Shown: positions 23,089 through 31,628, numbered from the stretch's first letter. The stretch is DNA of 64,000 nucleotides from Streptomyces solicavernae (GCF_029968095.1 NZ_JASCIR010000030.1:1-64000), one strand, 5' to 3'. Program-made: numbers and translations. Notes: generated by a model from the letters alone, not told the origin.

Positions 23089-24930
23089 GTGCTTCTCGCC
23101 GCCAGGTCCGCCGTGGCCCTCCACCGGCTGCTCGACGCCGCACCCGCCCTCGCCGGTGACGAACGGATCACCCGCCTCTTCACCCTCGTACCCGGCTCCG
23201 AATTCGGCATCGACGCTCTCGCCGCCATCGACGCGGCGGGCGGCCGCCTCGTCCCCTGGGAAGAGGCCCGCACCCGCACCTTCGACCTGATCGTCACCGC
23301 CAGCCCGAAGGGCGCACTCGAACTGCTCCACGGCCGGCACGTCCTCCTCCCCCACGGCGCGGGCTTCAACAAGGCCCTCCCGTACGAGGGTTCCGCGGAC
23401 TCGGCGTCCGGGCTCGACCCCGCCTTCCTGCGCCGCACCCGCCCCGGCGGCGCCGCCCCGACAGCGCTCCACGCCCTCGCCCACCCCGACCAGCTCGACC
23501 GCCTCGCCGCCACCGACCCGCAGGCCGCCCGCGCCGCCCAAGTCATCGGCGACCCGACCCTCGACCGCCTCCTCGCCTCCCGCCCGCTCCGCGAGCGCTA
23601 CCGGACCGCCCTCGGCACCGGCCCCCGCACCCTCCTCGCCCTCGCCTCGACCTGGGGCCCCGACTCCCTGCTCCACCGCCACCCCGGACTGCCCGCCCGG
23701 CTCGCGGCCCATCTCCCGTACGATTCCTACCAGTTGGCCCTGATCGTCCACCCCAACGAATGGAGCCGGCTCGGCGCGTACGAGCTGGCCGAACGGCTCG
23801 CCCCCGCACTCGACGCGGGCCTCGTCCTCGCCCGCCCGCGCGAGGAGTGGGCCGCCGTCCTCCTCGCCGCGGACGCCCTGGTCACCGACCACGGCTCGGC
23901 CGCGCTGTACTTCGCCGCCGCCCAGCCGCCGGGCGACGCACGGCCGGTCATCGGCGTCCACGACCGCGCGTACGGGAGCCGTCTCAGCGGCGAGCTGATT
24001 CCGGGCAGCCCCATGCACGTACTCCTCGGCCGGGCACCGGAGTTGAAGCTCGACGAGACCGGCGCCCCCGCCGACACCTTGCGGCAGGTGGAAAGCGCCC
24101 TGCGCGCCTACGACCCCGGGATCGGCCGGGCCGCCGCCGAGGCGGCCTTCGCGTACCCGGGCGAGGCGACGGCCCGGCTGCGCGAGGAGCTGTACGCCCT
24201 CCTCGGCCTCACCCCACCGGCCACCAGCACCGGCCGCACCCCACCGCGCCCGCTGCCCGTACCCCTCTCGGACCCGACAGCGGCGCCGCCCCGCTCACCG
24301 GCGGCGTTCGACGTCCACGCGACGTTCGACGTCCACGCAGCGTTCGACGTCCACGCGGGGATCGACGTCCACGCGGAGATCACGGACGGGACCGCGGACG
24401 GGACCGCGGACGGGATTACCGGTGGGGTCGTGGAATCCGGCGGCCCCGCCGACCCCGGACCGCCCCGGGTCGTCCGTCTCACCCGTCACCCCGCCGGTCT
24501 CGGCCCGCCCGGCCATCACCTCGCCGCGGAATACGGTGCCGCAAGCGAGCCCCTGATCCGCTCCGCGGGCCTCCTCTACCGGTACGCCTCCGAACCCGCG
24601 GCGCCCGGTCTGGCCTGGTCGGCCGAGGGCTGGCTGCGGCACGCCCTCGACTCGTACCCGGGCTGCCGCACCGCCGCCGTTCTCCTGCCGGCCGGCGCCT
24701 GCCTGCTGCGCGCCCGCGCGCACGACCAGACGTACGCCGTCGAGGCCGGGCCGCACGCCGAGGACGGCGGCCGGATCGCCCGTATCGACCCGGCCCTGGC
24801 CGCATCCGCCGTGCATGCCTCGCCGGACGCACCCGCAGCGGGCGATGAGCTCAACTGCCTGGTCGGGAAGCGCCAGTTCCGCCTCCGAATCCGCGCCGCC
24901 ACACCGCCCGAACGCAGCCAGACCATCTGA
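23089..24930 (+). CDS. GT-B-like protein related to CDP-glycerol glycerophosphotransferases, possibly frame-switched
   Basis: From GTG 23089 (VLLAARSAVALHRLLDAAP) it is 613 residues. The Rossmann-like halves carry LPHGAGFNKALP, RTLLALASTWGPDSLL, ALIVHPNEWSRLG and VTDHGSAALYFAA, which match the layout of CDP-glycerol / TagF-like glycosyltransferases (HG and D-x-G-S motifs). Related actinomycete proteins have unknown substrates. Residues about 405-425 repeat (A/T)FDVHA (15-bp DNA units). No start codon or ribosome site lies in this frame between a stop at 22906 and 23089, so the natural start may be ATG 22875, reached only after a change in the 7-bp tract. Confidence 0.75.
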   Translation: MLLAARSAVALHRLLDAAPALAGDERITRLFTLVPGSEFGIDALAAIDAAGGRLVPWEEARTRTFDLIVTASPKGALELLHGRHVLLPHGAGFNKALPYEGSADSASGLDPAFLRRTRPGGAAPTALHALAHPDQLDRLAATDPQAARAAQVIGDPTLDRLLASRPLRERYRTALGTGPRTLLALASTWGPDSLLHRHPGLPARLAAHLPYDSYQLALIVHPNEWSRLGAYELAERLAPALDAGLVLARPREEWAAVLLAADALVTDHGSAALYFAAAQPPGDARPVIGVHDRAYGSRLSGELIPGSPMHVLLGRAPELKLDETGAPADTLRQVESALRAYDPGIGRAAAEAAFAYPGEATARLREELYALLGLTPPATSTGRTPPRPLPVPLSDPTAAPPRSPAAFDVHATFDVHAAFDVHAGIDVHAEITDGTADGTADGITGGVVESGGPADPGPPRVVRLTRHPAGLGPPGHHLAAEYGAASEPLIRSAGLLYRYASEPAAPGLAWSAEGWLRHALDSYPGCRTAAVLLPAGACLLRARAHDQTYAVEAGPHAEDGGRIARIDPALAASAVHASPDAPAAGDELNCLVGKRQFRLRIRAATPPERSQTI

Positions 24931-24981
24931 TCCACACGCCTCAAACCACGCGCCTCAATGCACGCGTCCCAACCCACCCGC

Positions 24982-27036
24982 CTAATCCACCAGCCCGTTC
25001 CGTCGCCGGATCGCATGCGCCGCCTCACGGTGCTCAGCGGCATCCGCACCGCGCCCGTCCTCCTCGGCCAGTGCGGCGAGCGCGTCCTGGATCCGCGCCT
25101 GATCGAACCCGGACCGGCGGCCACGCGCACTCGCGAGGGCCTGCTCGTACAGCTCACGCGCCCGGCCCAGCCGCCGAACCCCGGCCTCCGGTTCCTCGTC
25201 CGTGCAGGCCGCCGCCCCACGGAGTTCCCGCTCGACACCGGCCAGCGCGAACGCCGTGCGCCCCGTCATCCGCTGCCGCTCCAGCTTGACGGCCCGTGCG
25301 TGCGCGTCCGAAAGCAGCTCGTGCGCGGCCTCGGTCTCGCCCAGCTTCCACCGGGCCTCGCCCAGCCGGTACGTCTGCAGCATCACGCCGTAGTCGGATC
25401 CGGTCAGGGTGCGGTGGATGTCACGGGAGCGGACGAAGTACGCGGCGGCCTCGGCCCATGCACCGCGCGCGCCGCTCAGCATCCCCTGGAACTCGGTCAC
25501 CGAGGCGGTCAGCCTGCGGTCCTCGGTGCCGTCTCCCAGCAACCGGAGTGCGGCCGCGGCCGCACTCAGCTCCCGCTCCGCCTCCTCGAACCGCCCCGAC
25601 TCCCAGAGCGGGCGCGCCAGTTGACACCGCGTGCGGGCGATCCAGGCCGCATGCCGACCGTCCCGCACCGCCCCCTCGACGGCATGCCGGAACACCTCGA
25701 CTACCTCCGGCTGGTACGGGTGATCGAGCGCGTACGTCCACAAGGGCTCGGAGAGCGCGACCGCCTCGGCGTCCCTCCCGTACGCATGGGCCGTCCGCAC
25801 GCAGGCGAACAGCGCGTGCCGCTCCTCGTACAGCCAGCGCGCCGCCCGTGCGACCCGCGCCTCCCGCTCGGCGCCGTGCGCGGCCCGCGGATCGTCCAGT
25901 GGTACGTCCGGCGCGCCGGGCACCTCCTCGTACCGGTCCGCCACGGTCAGGCGCTCGCCCGCGGCATACCGGTCGGCCAGCTGCGCCTGTCGTACGAACC
26001 AGCGCAGGATGCGCGTACGCGCCTCGGTGACCTCCCGCTCCGTGGCGTCGCGTCGCGACCGGCGCAGGGCGTGCGCGCGCAGCGGACCCGGCAGGCGGAG
26101 CGGAAGCCCCTCCGTCACGGCCCGTTGCAGATCGAGGAAGCCGACCCGGTCCAGCTCCTCCAACGCCTGCGTGCAGGAGTCCTCGCCGAGGCCGAGCAGC
26201 GCGGTCGCCGAGGGGACGGTGAAGGTGGCGGCGGGGTGGTGCGGCAGCAGCCGGTAGAGCAGTGCGGCGGGCGGCGACAGGTCCTCGTACACCGTGTTCC
26301 AGAGGTGCTCGACGCCATCCACGCCCCGCTCGTCGAACTCCCCGCGCAGCTCCTCGACAAGCCGCGGCAAGGGCCGCAGCGGGGAGGCGCGCACCCACTT
26401 GCCGGTGACGTGCAGCGCCATCGGCAGCCCTTCGCAGAGCCGCACCAGGGCGCGTACGTCCTCCTGGCCGGCGGTCGGCCGGGAGCTGCGGACGATCGAC
26501 TCCATCAGCTCCGTCGCGGCGCGCTCGCCGAGCGGCGGCAGCGGGAGGTCCACGGCCCCGCCCTCCAGCTCACGCAGCGGACCGTGGCCGGCCGCTATGA
26601 CGACACAGCCGCCGGAGGCCGGAAGGAGCGGTTCCAACTCGGATGCGTAGCGGACGTTGTCCACGACCAGGATGAATCGCAGGTCGCGCGTCAGGCTCCA
26701 GTACTGCTTGCTCCGCGCCCTGAACTGCGCCTCCACCAAGGCGGATTCGACCCCGAGCGAGCGCAGCAGCTGTTCGAGCACCTCCCCCGGGTCGGCCACG
26801 CCGCGCAGCCGGAAGTCGTCCAGATCGACCGAGAGCACTCCGTGCGGGAACCGCTCCAGCTGGCTGCGGGCCAGGACGCCCGCCAGCTCCGTCTTCCCCA
26901 GCCCGGCCGGTCCCCGCAGCGCGAGAATCAGCGGCCGCGCCCGCCCCTGCCACTCCGTGACGGCCCGTAAGGCCCGCGCCTTCTCCTCGTCCCGATTCAC
27001 GAAGTACACCGGCTCCGGCGGAAGTTCGACCCTCAT
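24982..27036 (-). CDS. STAND-class ATPase with TPR-like C-terminus, no DNA-binding domain
   Basis: A 684-residue protein. NB-ARC-type domain: VNRDEEKARALRAV, P-loop GPAGLGKTE (42-50), Walker B LRFILVVDNVR and the GLPMALHV (GxP) motif at about 205-212. A winged-helix-like region follows (about 250-320). From about 400 on come helical repeats of TPR type (AEAAAYFVRSRDIHRTLTG, RLGEARWKLGETEAAHELL, RARELYEQALASARG). Unlike AfsR/SARP regulators it begins directly with the ATPase, with no DNA-binding domain. STAND proteins act as switchable scaffolds in regulation, death or phage defence; which applies here cannot be read. It is divergent from the desaturase-like gene. Confidence 0.88.
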   Translation of the reverse strand: MRVELPPEPVYFVNRDEEKARALRAVTEWQGRARPLILALRGPAGLGKTELAGVLARSQLERFPHGVLSVDLDDFRLRGVADPGEVLEQLLRSLGVESALVEAQFRARSKQYWSLTRDLRFILVVDNVRYASELEPLLPASGGCVVIAAGHGPLRELEGGAVDLPLPPLGERAATELMESIVRSSRPTAGQEDVRALVRLCEGLPMALHVTGKWVRASPLRPLPRLVEELRGEFDERGVDGVEHLWNTVYEDLSPPAALLYRLLPHHPAATFTVPSATALLGLGEDSCTQALEELDRVGFLDLQRAVTEGLPLRLPGPLRAHALRRSRRDATEREVTEARTRILRWFVRQAQLADRYAAGERLTVADRYEEVPGAPDVPLDDPRAAHGAEREARVARAARWLYEERHALFACVRTAHAYGRDAEAVALSEPLWTYALDHPYQPEVVEVFRHAVEGAVRDGRHAAWIARTRCQLARPLWESGRFEEAERELSAAAAALRLLGDGTEDRRLTASVTEFQGMLSGARGAWAEAAAYFVRSRDIHRTLTGSDYGVMLQTYRLGEARWKLGETEAAHELLSDAHARAVKLERQRMTGRTAFALAGVERELRGAAACTDEEPEAGVRRLGRARELYEQALASARGRRSGFDQARIQDALAALAEEDGRGADAAEHREAAHAIRRRNGLVD

Positions 27037-27083
27037 ACGTCCCCCTGACAGCGCTGCTGACGATGACGCCGAGGTTACTGGGG

Positions 27084-27167
27084 TCCAGCCATCCCCGATC
27101 CAGCCATCCCGATCCAGTCATCCCGATCCAGCTATCCCGATCCAGTCATCCCGATCCAGCCATCCCC
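27084..27167. repeat. 14-bp tandem repeat in the STAND / desaturase divergent region
   Basis: About six units of TCATCCCGATCCAG, with T/C changes at two positions, occupy 27084-27167. An AT-richer patch follows (27185-27215), probably holding the desaturase promoter. Nothing else is visible in this 227-bp gap. Confidence 0.8.
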
Positions 27168-27263
27168 GCCGAACCCCACCGTAGAACTGGTGGACTAATT
27201 ACACTCTCGGTTGCACTCCGTCCGTCGCCGCTCCTCCTCCACCACCTCCCCCACGGGACACCC

Positions 27264-28316
27264 ATGTCTGCAGCCATAGCCCTGATCGTCGTCGGGCTCC
27301 TGCTCCGGCAGCTCGACCGAGTCCGTCACCTGCGCAAGCCCAGGACGCTGACGGCGGCCGAGGCCATGTCCCTGCAGCGGACGCGCGCGACGGTCTGGGT
27401 GCCGGCACTCCTGCTGGCCGGGGAGTGGATCCAGATAGCGGGCTGGTGGCTCCTGGCCGGGGTCGAGCCGCTACTGGCCGTCCTCGCCGCGGTGGCGGTC
27501 GGGGTGCACTTCAGACACCTGCAGGAGATCAGCCACTTCGCGGTACACGGTGTGCTGGCTCGCGGCCGCCGCGCCAACGTGATGCTGGCGGAGGTCTTCG
27601 TTCACCTGCCGATGGCGCTGGGGCCCGTGTCCGAGCGCAGGACCCGGCACGTACGCGACCACCACCCGAACGCGACCGTCGGCGGGGTCGATCCGAACCT
27701 TGAGGAACTGCGGGCCGCCGGCCTCGTGCCCGGTGCGGCGCGGGGCGCGGTGACGCGTGCGGCGGTCCACCCGCTGACGCTTCGCGGGCTGCGGGACACG
27801 GTCAGCGGTCTCGGGCAGAGCCTCGCCCGCCCCGAGCGGGCCGCCGCGGTGGTGCTGGTGGCGGTGGCCGCGTACGCGGTGGGCGGTTGGACCGGGCTCG
27901 TGGCCGGGGTGATCGTGCCCCGGCTGTGGCTGTATCCCCAGCTGGCCTGGCTGTCCCTGCTCGGGGAACACACCTGGTTCGACCCGCAGCGTCGCACCGG
28001 AAGCCGGGCCGAGATCGAGGCGGGTCGCTGCCTGCGCCTCTACCCGGAGGGTCCGGTTCTGGCGGCCGTGGCGGCGGTCACCTGGCTCCCGTACGGCGAC
28101 CTCCACCATTACGCGCACTCCGCCCACCCCGCCGTACGGTGGAACTACCTGCCCGCGGTGGAGCGGGAGTTGGCGCCCCCGCACTGCACTCCGGCGGCCC
28201 TCCTGCTCGGGTCGGGCTCGCTGCTTGCGCGGCATCGTCGTGCTCTGGCCGGGGAGCGGGAGGCCTCGGCAGGGGTGGCCGCACGCGGCGGGCGGCAGGG
28301 GAGCCTGACTCCGTAG
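27264..28316 (+). CDS. Fatty acid desaturase-like membrane di-iron protein
   Basis: About 350 residues from ATG 27264 (MSAAIALIVVGLLLRQLDRVRH). Hydrophobic pairs of helices flank three histidine clusters in the desaturase order: HFRHLQEISHFAVH, RHVRDHHPN and HHYAHSAHP. The spacing is close to, but not exactly, the canonical HxxxH / HxxHH / HxxHH set, so a desaturase/hydroxylase relative is a safer call than a fatty acyl desaturase. Substrate unknown. No redox partner gene is adjacent. Confidence 0.75.
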   Translation: MSAAIALIVVGLLLRQLDRVRHLRKPRTLTAAEAMSLQRTRATVWVPALLLAGEWIQIAGWWLLAGVEPLLAVLAAVAVGVHFRHLQEISHFAVHGVLARGRRANVMLAEVFVHLPMALGPVSERRTRHVRDHHPNATVGGVDPNLEELRAAGLVPGAARGAVTRAAVHPLTLRGLRDTVSGLGQSLARPERAAAVVLVAVAAYAVGGWTGLVAGVIVPRLWLYPQLAWLSLLGEHTWFDPQRRTGSRAEIEAGRCLRLYPEGPVLAAVAAVTWLPYGDLHHYAHSAHPAVRWNYLPAVERELAPPHCTPAALLLGSGSLLARHRRALAGEREASAGVAARGGRQGSLTP

Positions 28317-28319
28317 GGC

Positions 28320-28432
28320 GGCCTGCCGGTTCAGAGGCTGTCGTAGGCCTGCCGGTGCCGAGGCTTTCGAGGCTTTCGTGGGGTCTGCCGGTGCCGAGGC
28401 TTTCGTAGGGCCTGCCGGTTCAGAGGCTTTCG
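28320..28432. repeat. Degenerate about 28-bp repeats overlapping a gene end
   Basis: Four copies of a CTGCCGGTnCnGAGGCTTTCGTAGG-like unit fill the gap after the desaturase-like gene and run into the last codons and stop of the convergent hypothetical gene (the final copy codes for its ...ESL end). As at 10.9 kb, the array seems to be made of duplicated gene-tail sequence. Confidence 0.7.
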
Positions 28433-29313
28433 ACGACGTCGGCGGCCTGCTGCGGGTCCCAGGCGTCCATCAGGGGACGGACCGCATCCCGGTACGTGCG
28501 CAGAGCTGTGGTCGCACCCAAGCCGTGCTCCCAAGCCCGGGTGCAACCCTCGGAGTAGCCCTCGATCCCCTTGAAGAAGACGGTGGAACGCCCCTGGGTG
28601 TACGCCGCGTCGCCCTGCTCGTCCTCGATGAGGACGGCCGCGTCGCCGAACACCACCGTGTCGACGGTGTCCTGCTGGCGCAGATGTTCACGCACGGCCA
28701 GGCCACAGATGACACCGAGCTCCTGATGGTGGTCGATCAGCTTCAGCAGGGGGCGTACGAAGTCCTCGTCGACGAGGTCCTGGCGCCGCACCACGAACAG
28801 CCGGTCGATGCGCCCGCCGGAGTCGATGAACCGGCGGTTGGCGTCGAGGTACTCGCGGCGCCCGGTGAGCACGTGCGGATCGGTCGTCCGGTCGACGGCC
28901 AGGATCCGCTGCGGCTGGGTTTCCGTCGCGATGAGAGCGTCGACGAGCATCACCGAAGTCAGGGGCACAGCAGGCCCGTTGACGGTGAGATACCCGTCCG
29001 CGATCCTCCGGTACTCGGTGGTCAGCGACCTCTCGACCTGCGAGCGGATCCGGTCGTAGAAGGGCGGGTTGTCCATGGCCTCGATGCTGTTCGTACGACG
29101 CAGCCGAATGTGGGTCCTGTCCGACCACAGGCGGGTGACCACGAAGAAGAGGATCAGCGCCTCCTGCCCGACAACGAGCAGCACCAGGTTGACGTGCCCG
29201 ACGACCCAGGCCGCCACGGGCGCGGCCAAGGAGACGATGCCGATCAAGGCACTGAGCGCCTTGTTGTTGAGTGCGTCGATGATCCGCGTCATCAAGTCAG
29301 GCCGCTGAGCCAT
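28420..29313 (-). CDS. Hypothetical protein with two N-terminal membrane helices
   Basis: A 297-residue protein. Two helices (ALSALIGIVSLAAPVAAWVVG and LVLLVVGQEALILFFVV) are followed by a soluble domain of about 225 residues with conserved-looking runs RILAVDRTTDPHVLTGRREYLDANRRFIDSGGRIDRLFVVRRQDLVD, GLAVRE and DAAVLIEDEQGDAAYTQG. The layout (a nucleotide- or lipid-modifying-like domain behind two helices) recalls PLD-related membrane proteins, but no HKD motif is present. I do not recognise the family. Confidence 0.75.
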   Translation of the reverse strand: MAQRPDLMTRIIDALNNKALSALIGIVSLAAPVAAWVVGHVNLVLLVVGQEALILFFVVTRLWSDRTHIRLRRTNSIEAMDNPPFYDRIRSQVERSLTTEYRRIADGYLTVNGPAVPLTSVMLVDALIATETQPQRILAVDRTTDPHVLTGRREYLDANRRFIDSGGRIDRLFVVRRQDLVDEDFVRPLLKLIDHHQELGVICGLAVREHLRQQDTVDTVVFGDAAVLIEDEQGDAAYTQGRSTVFFKGIEGYSEGCTRAWEHGLGATTALRTYRDAVRPLMDAWDPQQAADVVESL

Positions 29314-29417
29314 GAGTTCCCCCTCGATACGTTGTGTCGCGCACCCTCTGCCCCTCCGCTGCGCCCCCTGCCCTGCCCTACCCTCCCCTGCGCCTCCCCG
29401 CGCTCAGGCGGGACGCT

Positions 29418-30173
29418 TCAGGCTCCGGGCGAGGTCGGGGCGAATGCGTAGTTGATCTCCCACAGATCGCCCGGCACGACCCAGTCGGCGGTCTCCACCG
29501 CGCGGCCGTCCTCGGCGTAGTGGGTGCGCTCGATGAGCGTGGCCTGGGCGCCGGTCGCCAGGCCGAGCAGCTGCGCCTGGTCGCGGTCGAGCCGCACCGG
29601 GTGCGGGACTTCGACGACTCGGGTGACCGCGATGCCCAGGTGCCTCATACGCGCGACAACGCCCCGCCCGCGGAGCGGTCCCCCCTCGGGCAGAACGACG
29701 GGGCTGCCCCCGGTGACGGCCATCGGCTCCCACGAGACCGCCAGCAGAACCGGCTGGGCCTCCGTGAAGAACTCGTACGTGGTGACCACGCACAGGTCGC
29801 CCTGACCGATCCCGAGCCTGGCCGCGGTCTCCTGGCCGGCCGGGACTTTCGCGGTACTGCGCGACTCCCAGGTGCCGGTGAACCCGGCCGGCGCGGGCGT
29901 CGCCATGTCCGTGCTCGTACGACGCAGGACGCGACGCTCGCGAGGCGCCCGGACGAAGGTTCCGGAACCGGCCCGCCCCTCAAGCAGGCCCTCCTCGATC
30001 AGCGCCTCCTGCGCGCGGCGCACGACGTTGTCGCCGACGCCGAATTCCGTACCGAGAGTCGCCCGGGAGGGCAGCCGGTCGCCGACGGCCCAGACGCCGT
30101 CCGCAACACGGTCGCGCAGCAGTTGCGCAACGCGCAGGTAGGGGGCCGGACTCGCCGATCCGGATGCACCCAT
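29418..30173 (-). CDS. GntR-family (HutC/UTRA subfamily) transcriptional regulator
   Basis: About 251 residues from ATG 30173 (MGASGSASPAPYLRV), 6 nt after GAGGAG. The N-terminal winged helix (about 10-75) has YLRVAQLLRDRVADGVWAVGDRLPSRATLGTEFGVGDNVVRRAQEALIEEGLLEGRAGSGTFV. A UTRA ligand domain (about 95-245; VVTTYEFFTEAQPVLLAVSWEPMAV, THYAEDGRAVETADWVVPGD) follows. The ligand is unknown. It is divergent from the small ORF-dapF pair with a perfect palindrome between, its probable operator. UTRA regulators of this sort also occur on integrative elements, but no integrase is present here. Confidence 0.92.
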   Translation of the reverse strand: MGASGSASPAPYLRVAQLLRDRVADGVWAVGDRLPSRATLGTEFGVGDNVVRRAQEALIEEGLLEGRAGSGTFVRAPRERRVLRRTSTDMATPAPAGFTGTWESRSTAKVPAGQETAARLGIGQGDLCVVTTYEFFTEAQPVLLAVSWEPMAVTGGSPVVLPEGGPLRGRGVVARMRHLGIAVTRVVEVPHPVRLDRDQAQLLGLATGAQATLIERTHYAEDGRAVETADWVVPGDLWEINYAFAPTSPGA

Positions 30174-30233
30174 GCTGCTCCTCACCTGCAAGGTCAACTT
30201 CACGGGCTTGACAATTTAACCCACCGCCTAAAA

Positions 30234-30247
30234 TCTGGTTAACCAGA
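30234..30247. promoter_or_regulatory. Perfect 14-bp palindrome between gntR and dapF-like operon
   Basis: TCTGGTTAACCAGA is a perfect palindrome centred between the divergent genes, in an AT-rich patch (GACAATTTAACCCACC... nearby). GntR/UTRA regulators of Streptomyces bind related TGGTnnnnACCA-type sites (for example the DasR box), so this is the likely operator for both directions. Confidence 0.65.
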
Positions 30248-30289
30248 ATCTCGTACGGTGACCGAAGGGTTCGGAGGGTTCGGAGGGTG

Positions 30290-30544
30290 ATGTCCGGAGC
30301 GTCAGCACCGCCCCCCGACGTCCTGCGCGCCTACGCCGCCCTCAACGACCTGGCCGGCCACCCACCACGCCTGCACAGCGAAGCCGACGGGGCGATCCGC
30401 CTGGAACTGCCCGTCACGCCCGCCCTCGCCGCCCGCTGGGACGACCTGCTCGCCGTCCTCGACCTGGGCAGCAGCTACGGCCTGACCGACACCGCCGTCG
30501 GCCAGGTGGCCTGGACACGCTTCGACGCGCCTGGGACGGCATGA
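30290..30544 (+). CDS. Small hypothetical protein coupled to dapF
   Basis: About 84 residues (MSGASAPPPDVLRAYAALNDLAGHPPRLHSEADG...). The start is either ATG 30290 or GTG 30287; GGAGGG motifs occur immediately upstream. It appears soluble and helical, with VTPALAARWDDLLAVLDLGSSYGLTDTAVGQVAWTRF as the most conserved-looking stretch. No family is recognised. Its stop overlaps the start of the dapF-like gene (ATGA), so the two are co-translated, and it probably acts with that enzyme or with the regulator divergent from it. Confidence 0.7.
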   Translation: MSGASAPPPDVLRAYAALNDLAGHPPRLHSEADGAIRLELPVTPALAARWDDLLAVLDLGSSYGLTDTAVGQVAWTRFDAPGTA

Positions 30545-31413
30545 GGCTCCACCCGGAGAGCGCGGTGGCCCCCATCCCCTTCACCAAGGGCAACGGCGCG
30601 GGCAACGACTTCCTCGTGCTGCACGACCCCGACGACCGGGCCGACCTCACGCCGGCCTCGACAGCGCTCCTGTGCGACCGCCGGACCGGCATCGGGGCCG
30701 ACGGCCTGTTGCGCGCCGTCCGCTGCGCACGCTCGCCCGAGGCCCACCCGTACGCAGGCCGGGCCACGTGGTTCATGGACTACCGCAACCCCGACGGAAG
30801 CCTCGGCGAGATGTGCGGCAACGGCATGCGCGTCCTCGCCCGCCACCTCACCCACCACGGCCACAGCGCCCCCGGCCGCCTCACCCTCGCCACCCGCGTC
30901 GGCCTGCGCACCGTCGACATCGCCGACGCCGAGCCCACCGGCGACGTCACCGTCCACATGGGACAACCTCACCTGCCGCTGGGCGACGGCGCGTTGACGG
31001 TCACCGCCGACGGGCGCTGCTGGCCCGCGCGGTACGTCGACGTCGGCAATCCGCACGCCGTCGCCTTCGTCGACGACCTCGCCCACCCCGGCTCCCTCGC
31101 TTCCCCTCCGGCCGTCACCCCGCGCCCGCCGCAGGGCGTCACCGTCGAGTTCGTCCGCGTCCTCGCCCCCGGCCATCTCTCGCTCCGGGTGCACGAACGC
31201 GGGGTCGGCGAGACCCCGGCCTGCGGCACCGGAGCCTGCGCGGCCGTCACGGCGGCCCACCGGACCGGCCACCGTCCGCGCGACGGCAAGTACCGCGTCG
31301 ACGCCCCCGGCGGCACCCTTCACGTACGGGTACTGCCCGACGGCTCCCACACGCTGACCGGCCCGACGGTACTGACCGTGTCCGGATTCCTCACGGCTCA
31401 TGCCGATGCTTGA
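30541..31413 (+). CDS. dapF: Diaminopimelate epimerase (DapF-type)
   Basis: A 290-residue cofactor-independent epimerase. It has the full DapF pattern: PFTKGNGAGNDFLVL, first catalytic Cys in GEMCGNGMRVLARHL, NPHAVAFVDD, and second catalytic Cys in ETPACGTGACAAVTAAH. It interconverts LL- and meso-diaminopimelate in lysine and peptidoglycan synthesis, or a related amino acid. No other lysine-pathway gene is near, and it is placed under a GntR regulator with a small partner ORF. It may therefore be a second epimerase with a specialised role, since Streptomyces normally encodes a housekeeping dapF elsewhere (knowledge, not seen here). Confidence 0.88.
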   Translation: MRLHPESAVAPIPFTKGNGAGNDFLVLHDPDDRADLTPASTALLCDRRTGIGADGLLRAVRCARSPEAHPYAGRATWFMDYRNPDGSLGEMCGNGMRVLARHLTHHGHSAPGRLTLATRVGLRTVDIADAEPTGDVTVHMGQPHLPLGDGALTVTADGRCWPARYVDVGNPHAVAFVDDLAHPGSLASPPAVTPRPPQGVTVEFVRVLAPGHLSLRVHERGVGETPACGTGACAAVTAAHRTGHRPRDGKYRVDAPGGTLHVRVLPDGSHTLTGPTVLTVSGFLTAHADA

Positions 31414-31505
31414 TGGCCGTGGCTGTGGCCCTGAACTTGGCCGTGGCCGTGGCTGTGGCCCTGAACTTGGCCATGGCCGTGGCTGTGGCTGTGGCCGTGG
31501 TCATC
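31414..31505. repeat. GGCCGTGGCTGT-type 6/12-bp repeat after dapF
   Basis: GGCCGTGGCTGTGGCCCTGAACTT-like units occur about twice as 24-mers and then as GGCTGTGGC hexamers. There is no coding frame with a ribosome site. The remaining stretch to the tRNA terminator shows nothing else. Confidence 0.65.
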
Positions 31506-31591
31506 AGGCATGGCCCATTTGACCGTCCACATCTCATGCCCTCAGAAGATGCAGCAGCTGGTTGATCGACATCTGCCAAGCGAAAACACAG

Positions 31592-31624
31592 AACCCCAGG
31601 TCGCGATCAACGCGACCTGGGGTT
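31592..31624 (-). terminator. Terminator of tRNA-Thr
   Basis: A perfect 14-bp inverted repeat (AACCCCAGGTCGCG / CGCGACCTGGGGTT) with a 5-nt ATCAA loop lies 4 bp beyond the tRNA 3' end on the minus strand, and is the expected terminator. Confidence 0.85.
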
Positions 31625-31628
31625 CCAG

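Noticed and set aside
23089..24930. Translation initiation factor
   Set aside because: Such low-complexity, Ala/Pro-rich proteins are sometimes labelled so, but there is no GTPase motif; HG and DHGS motifs fit a GT-B fold.
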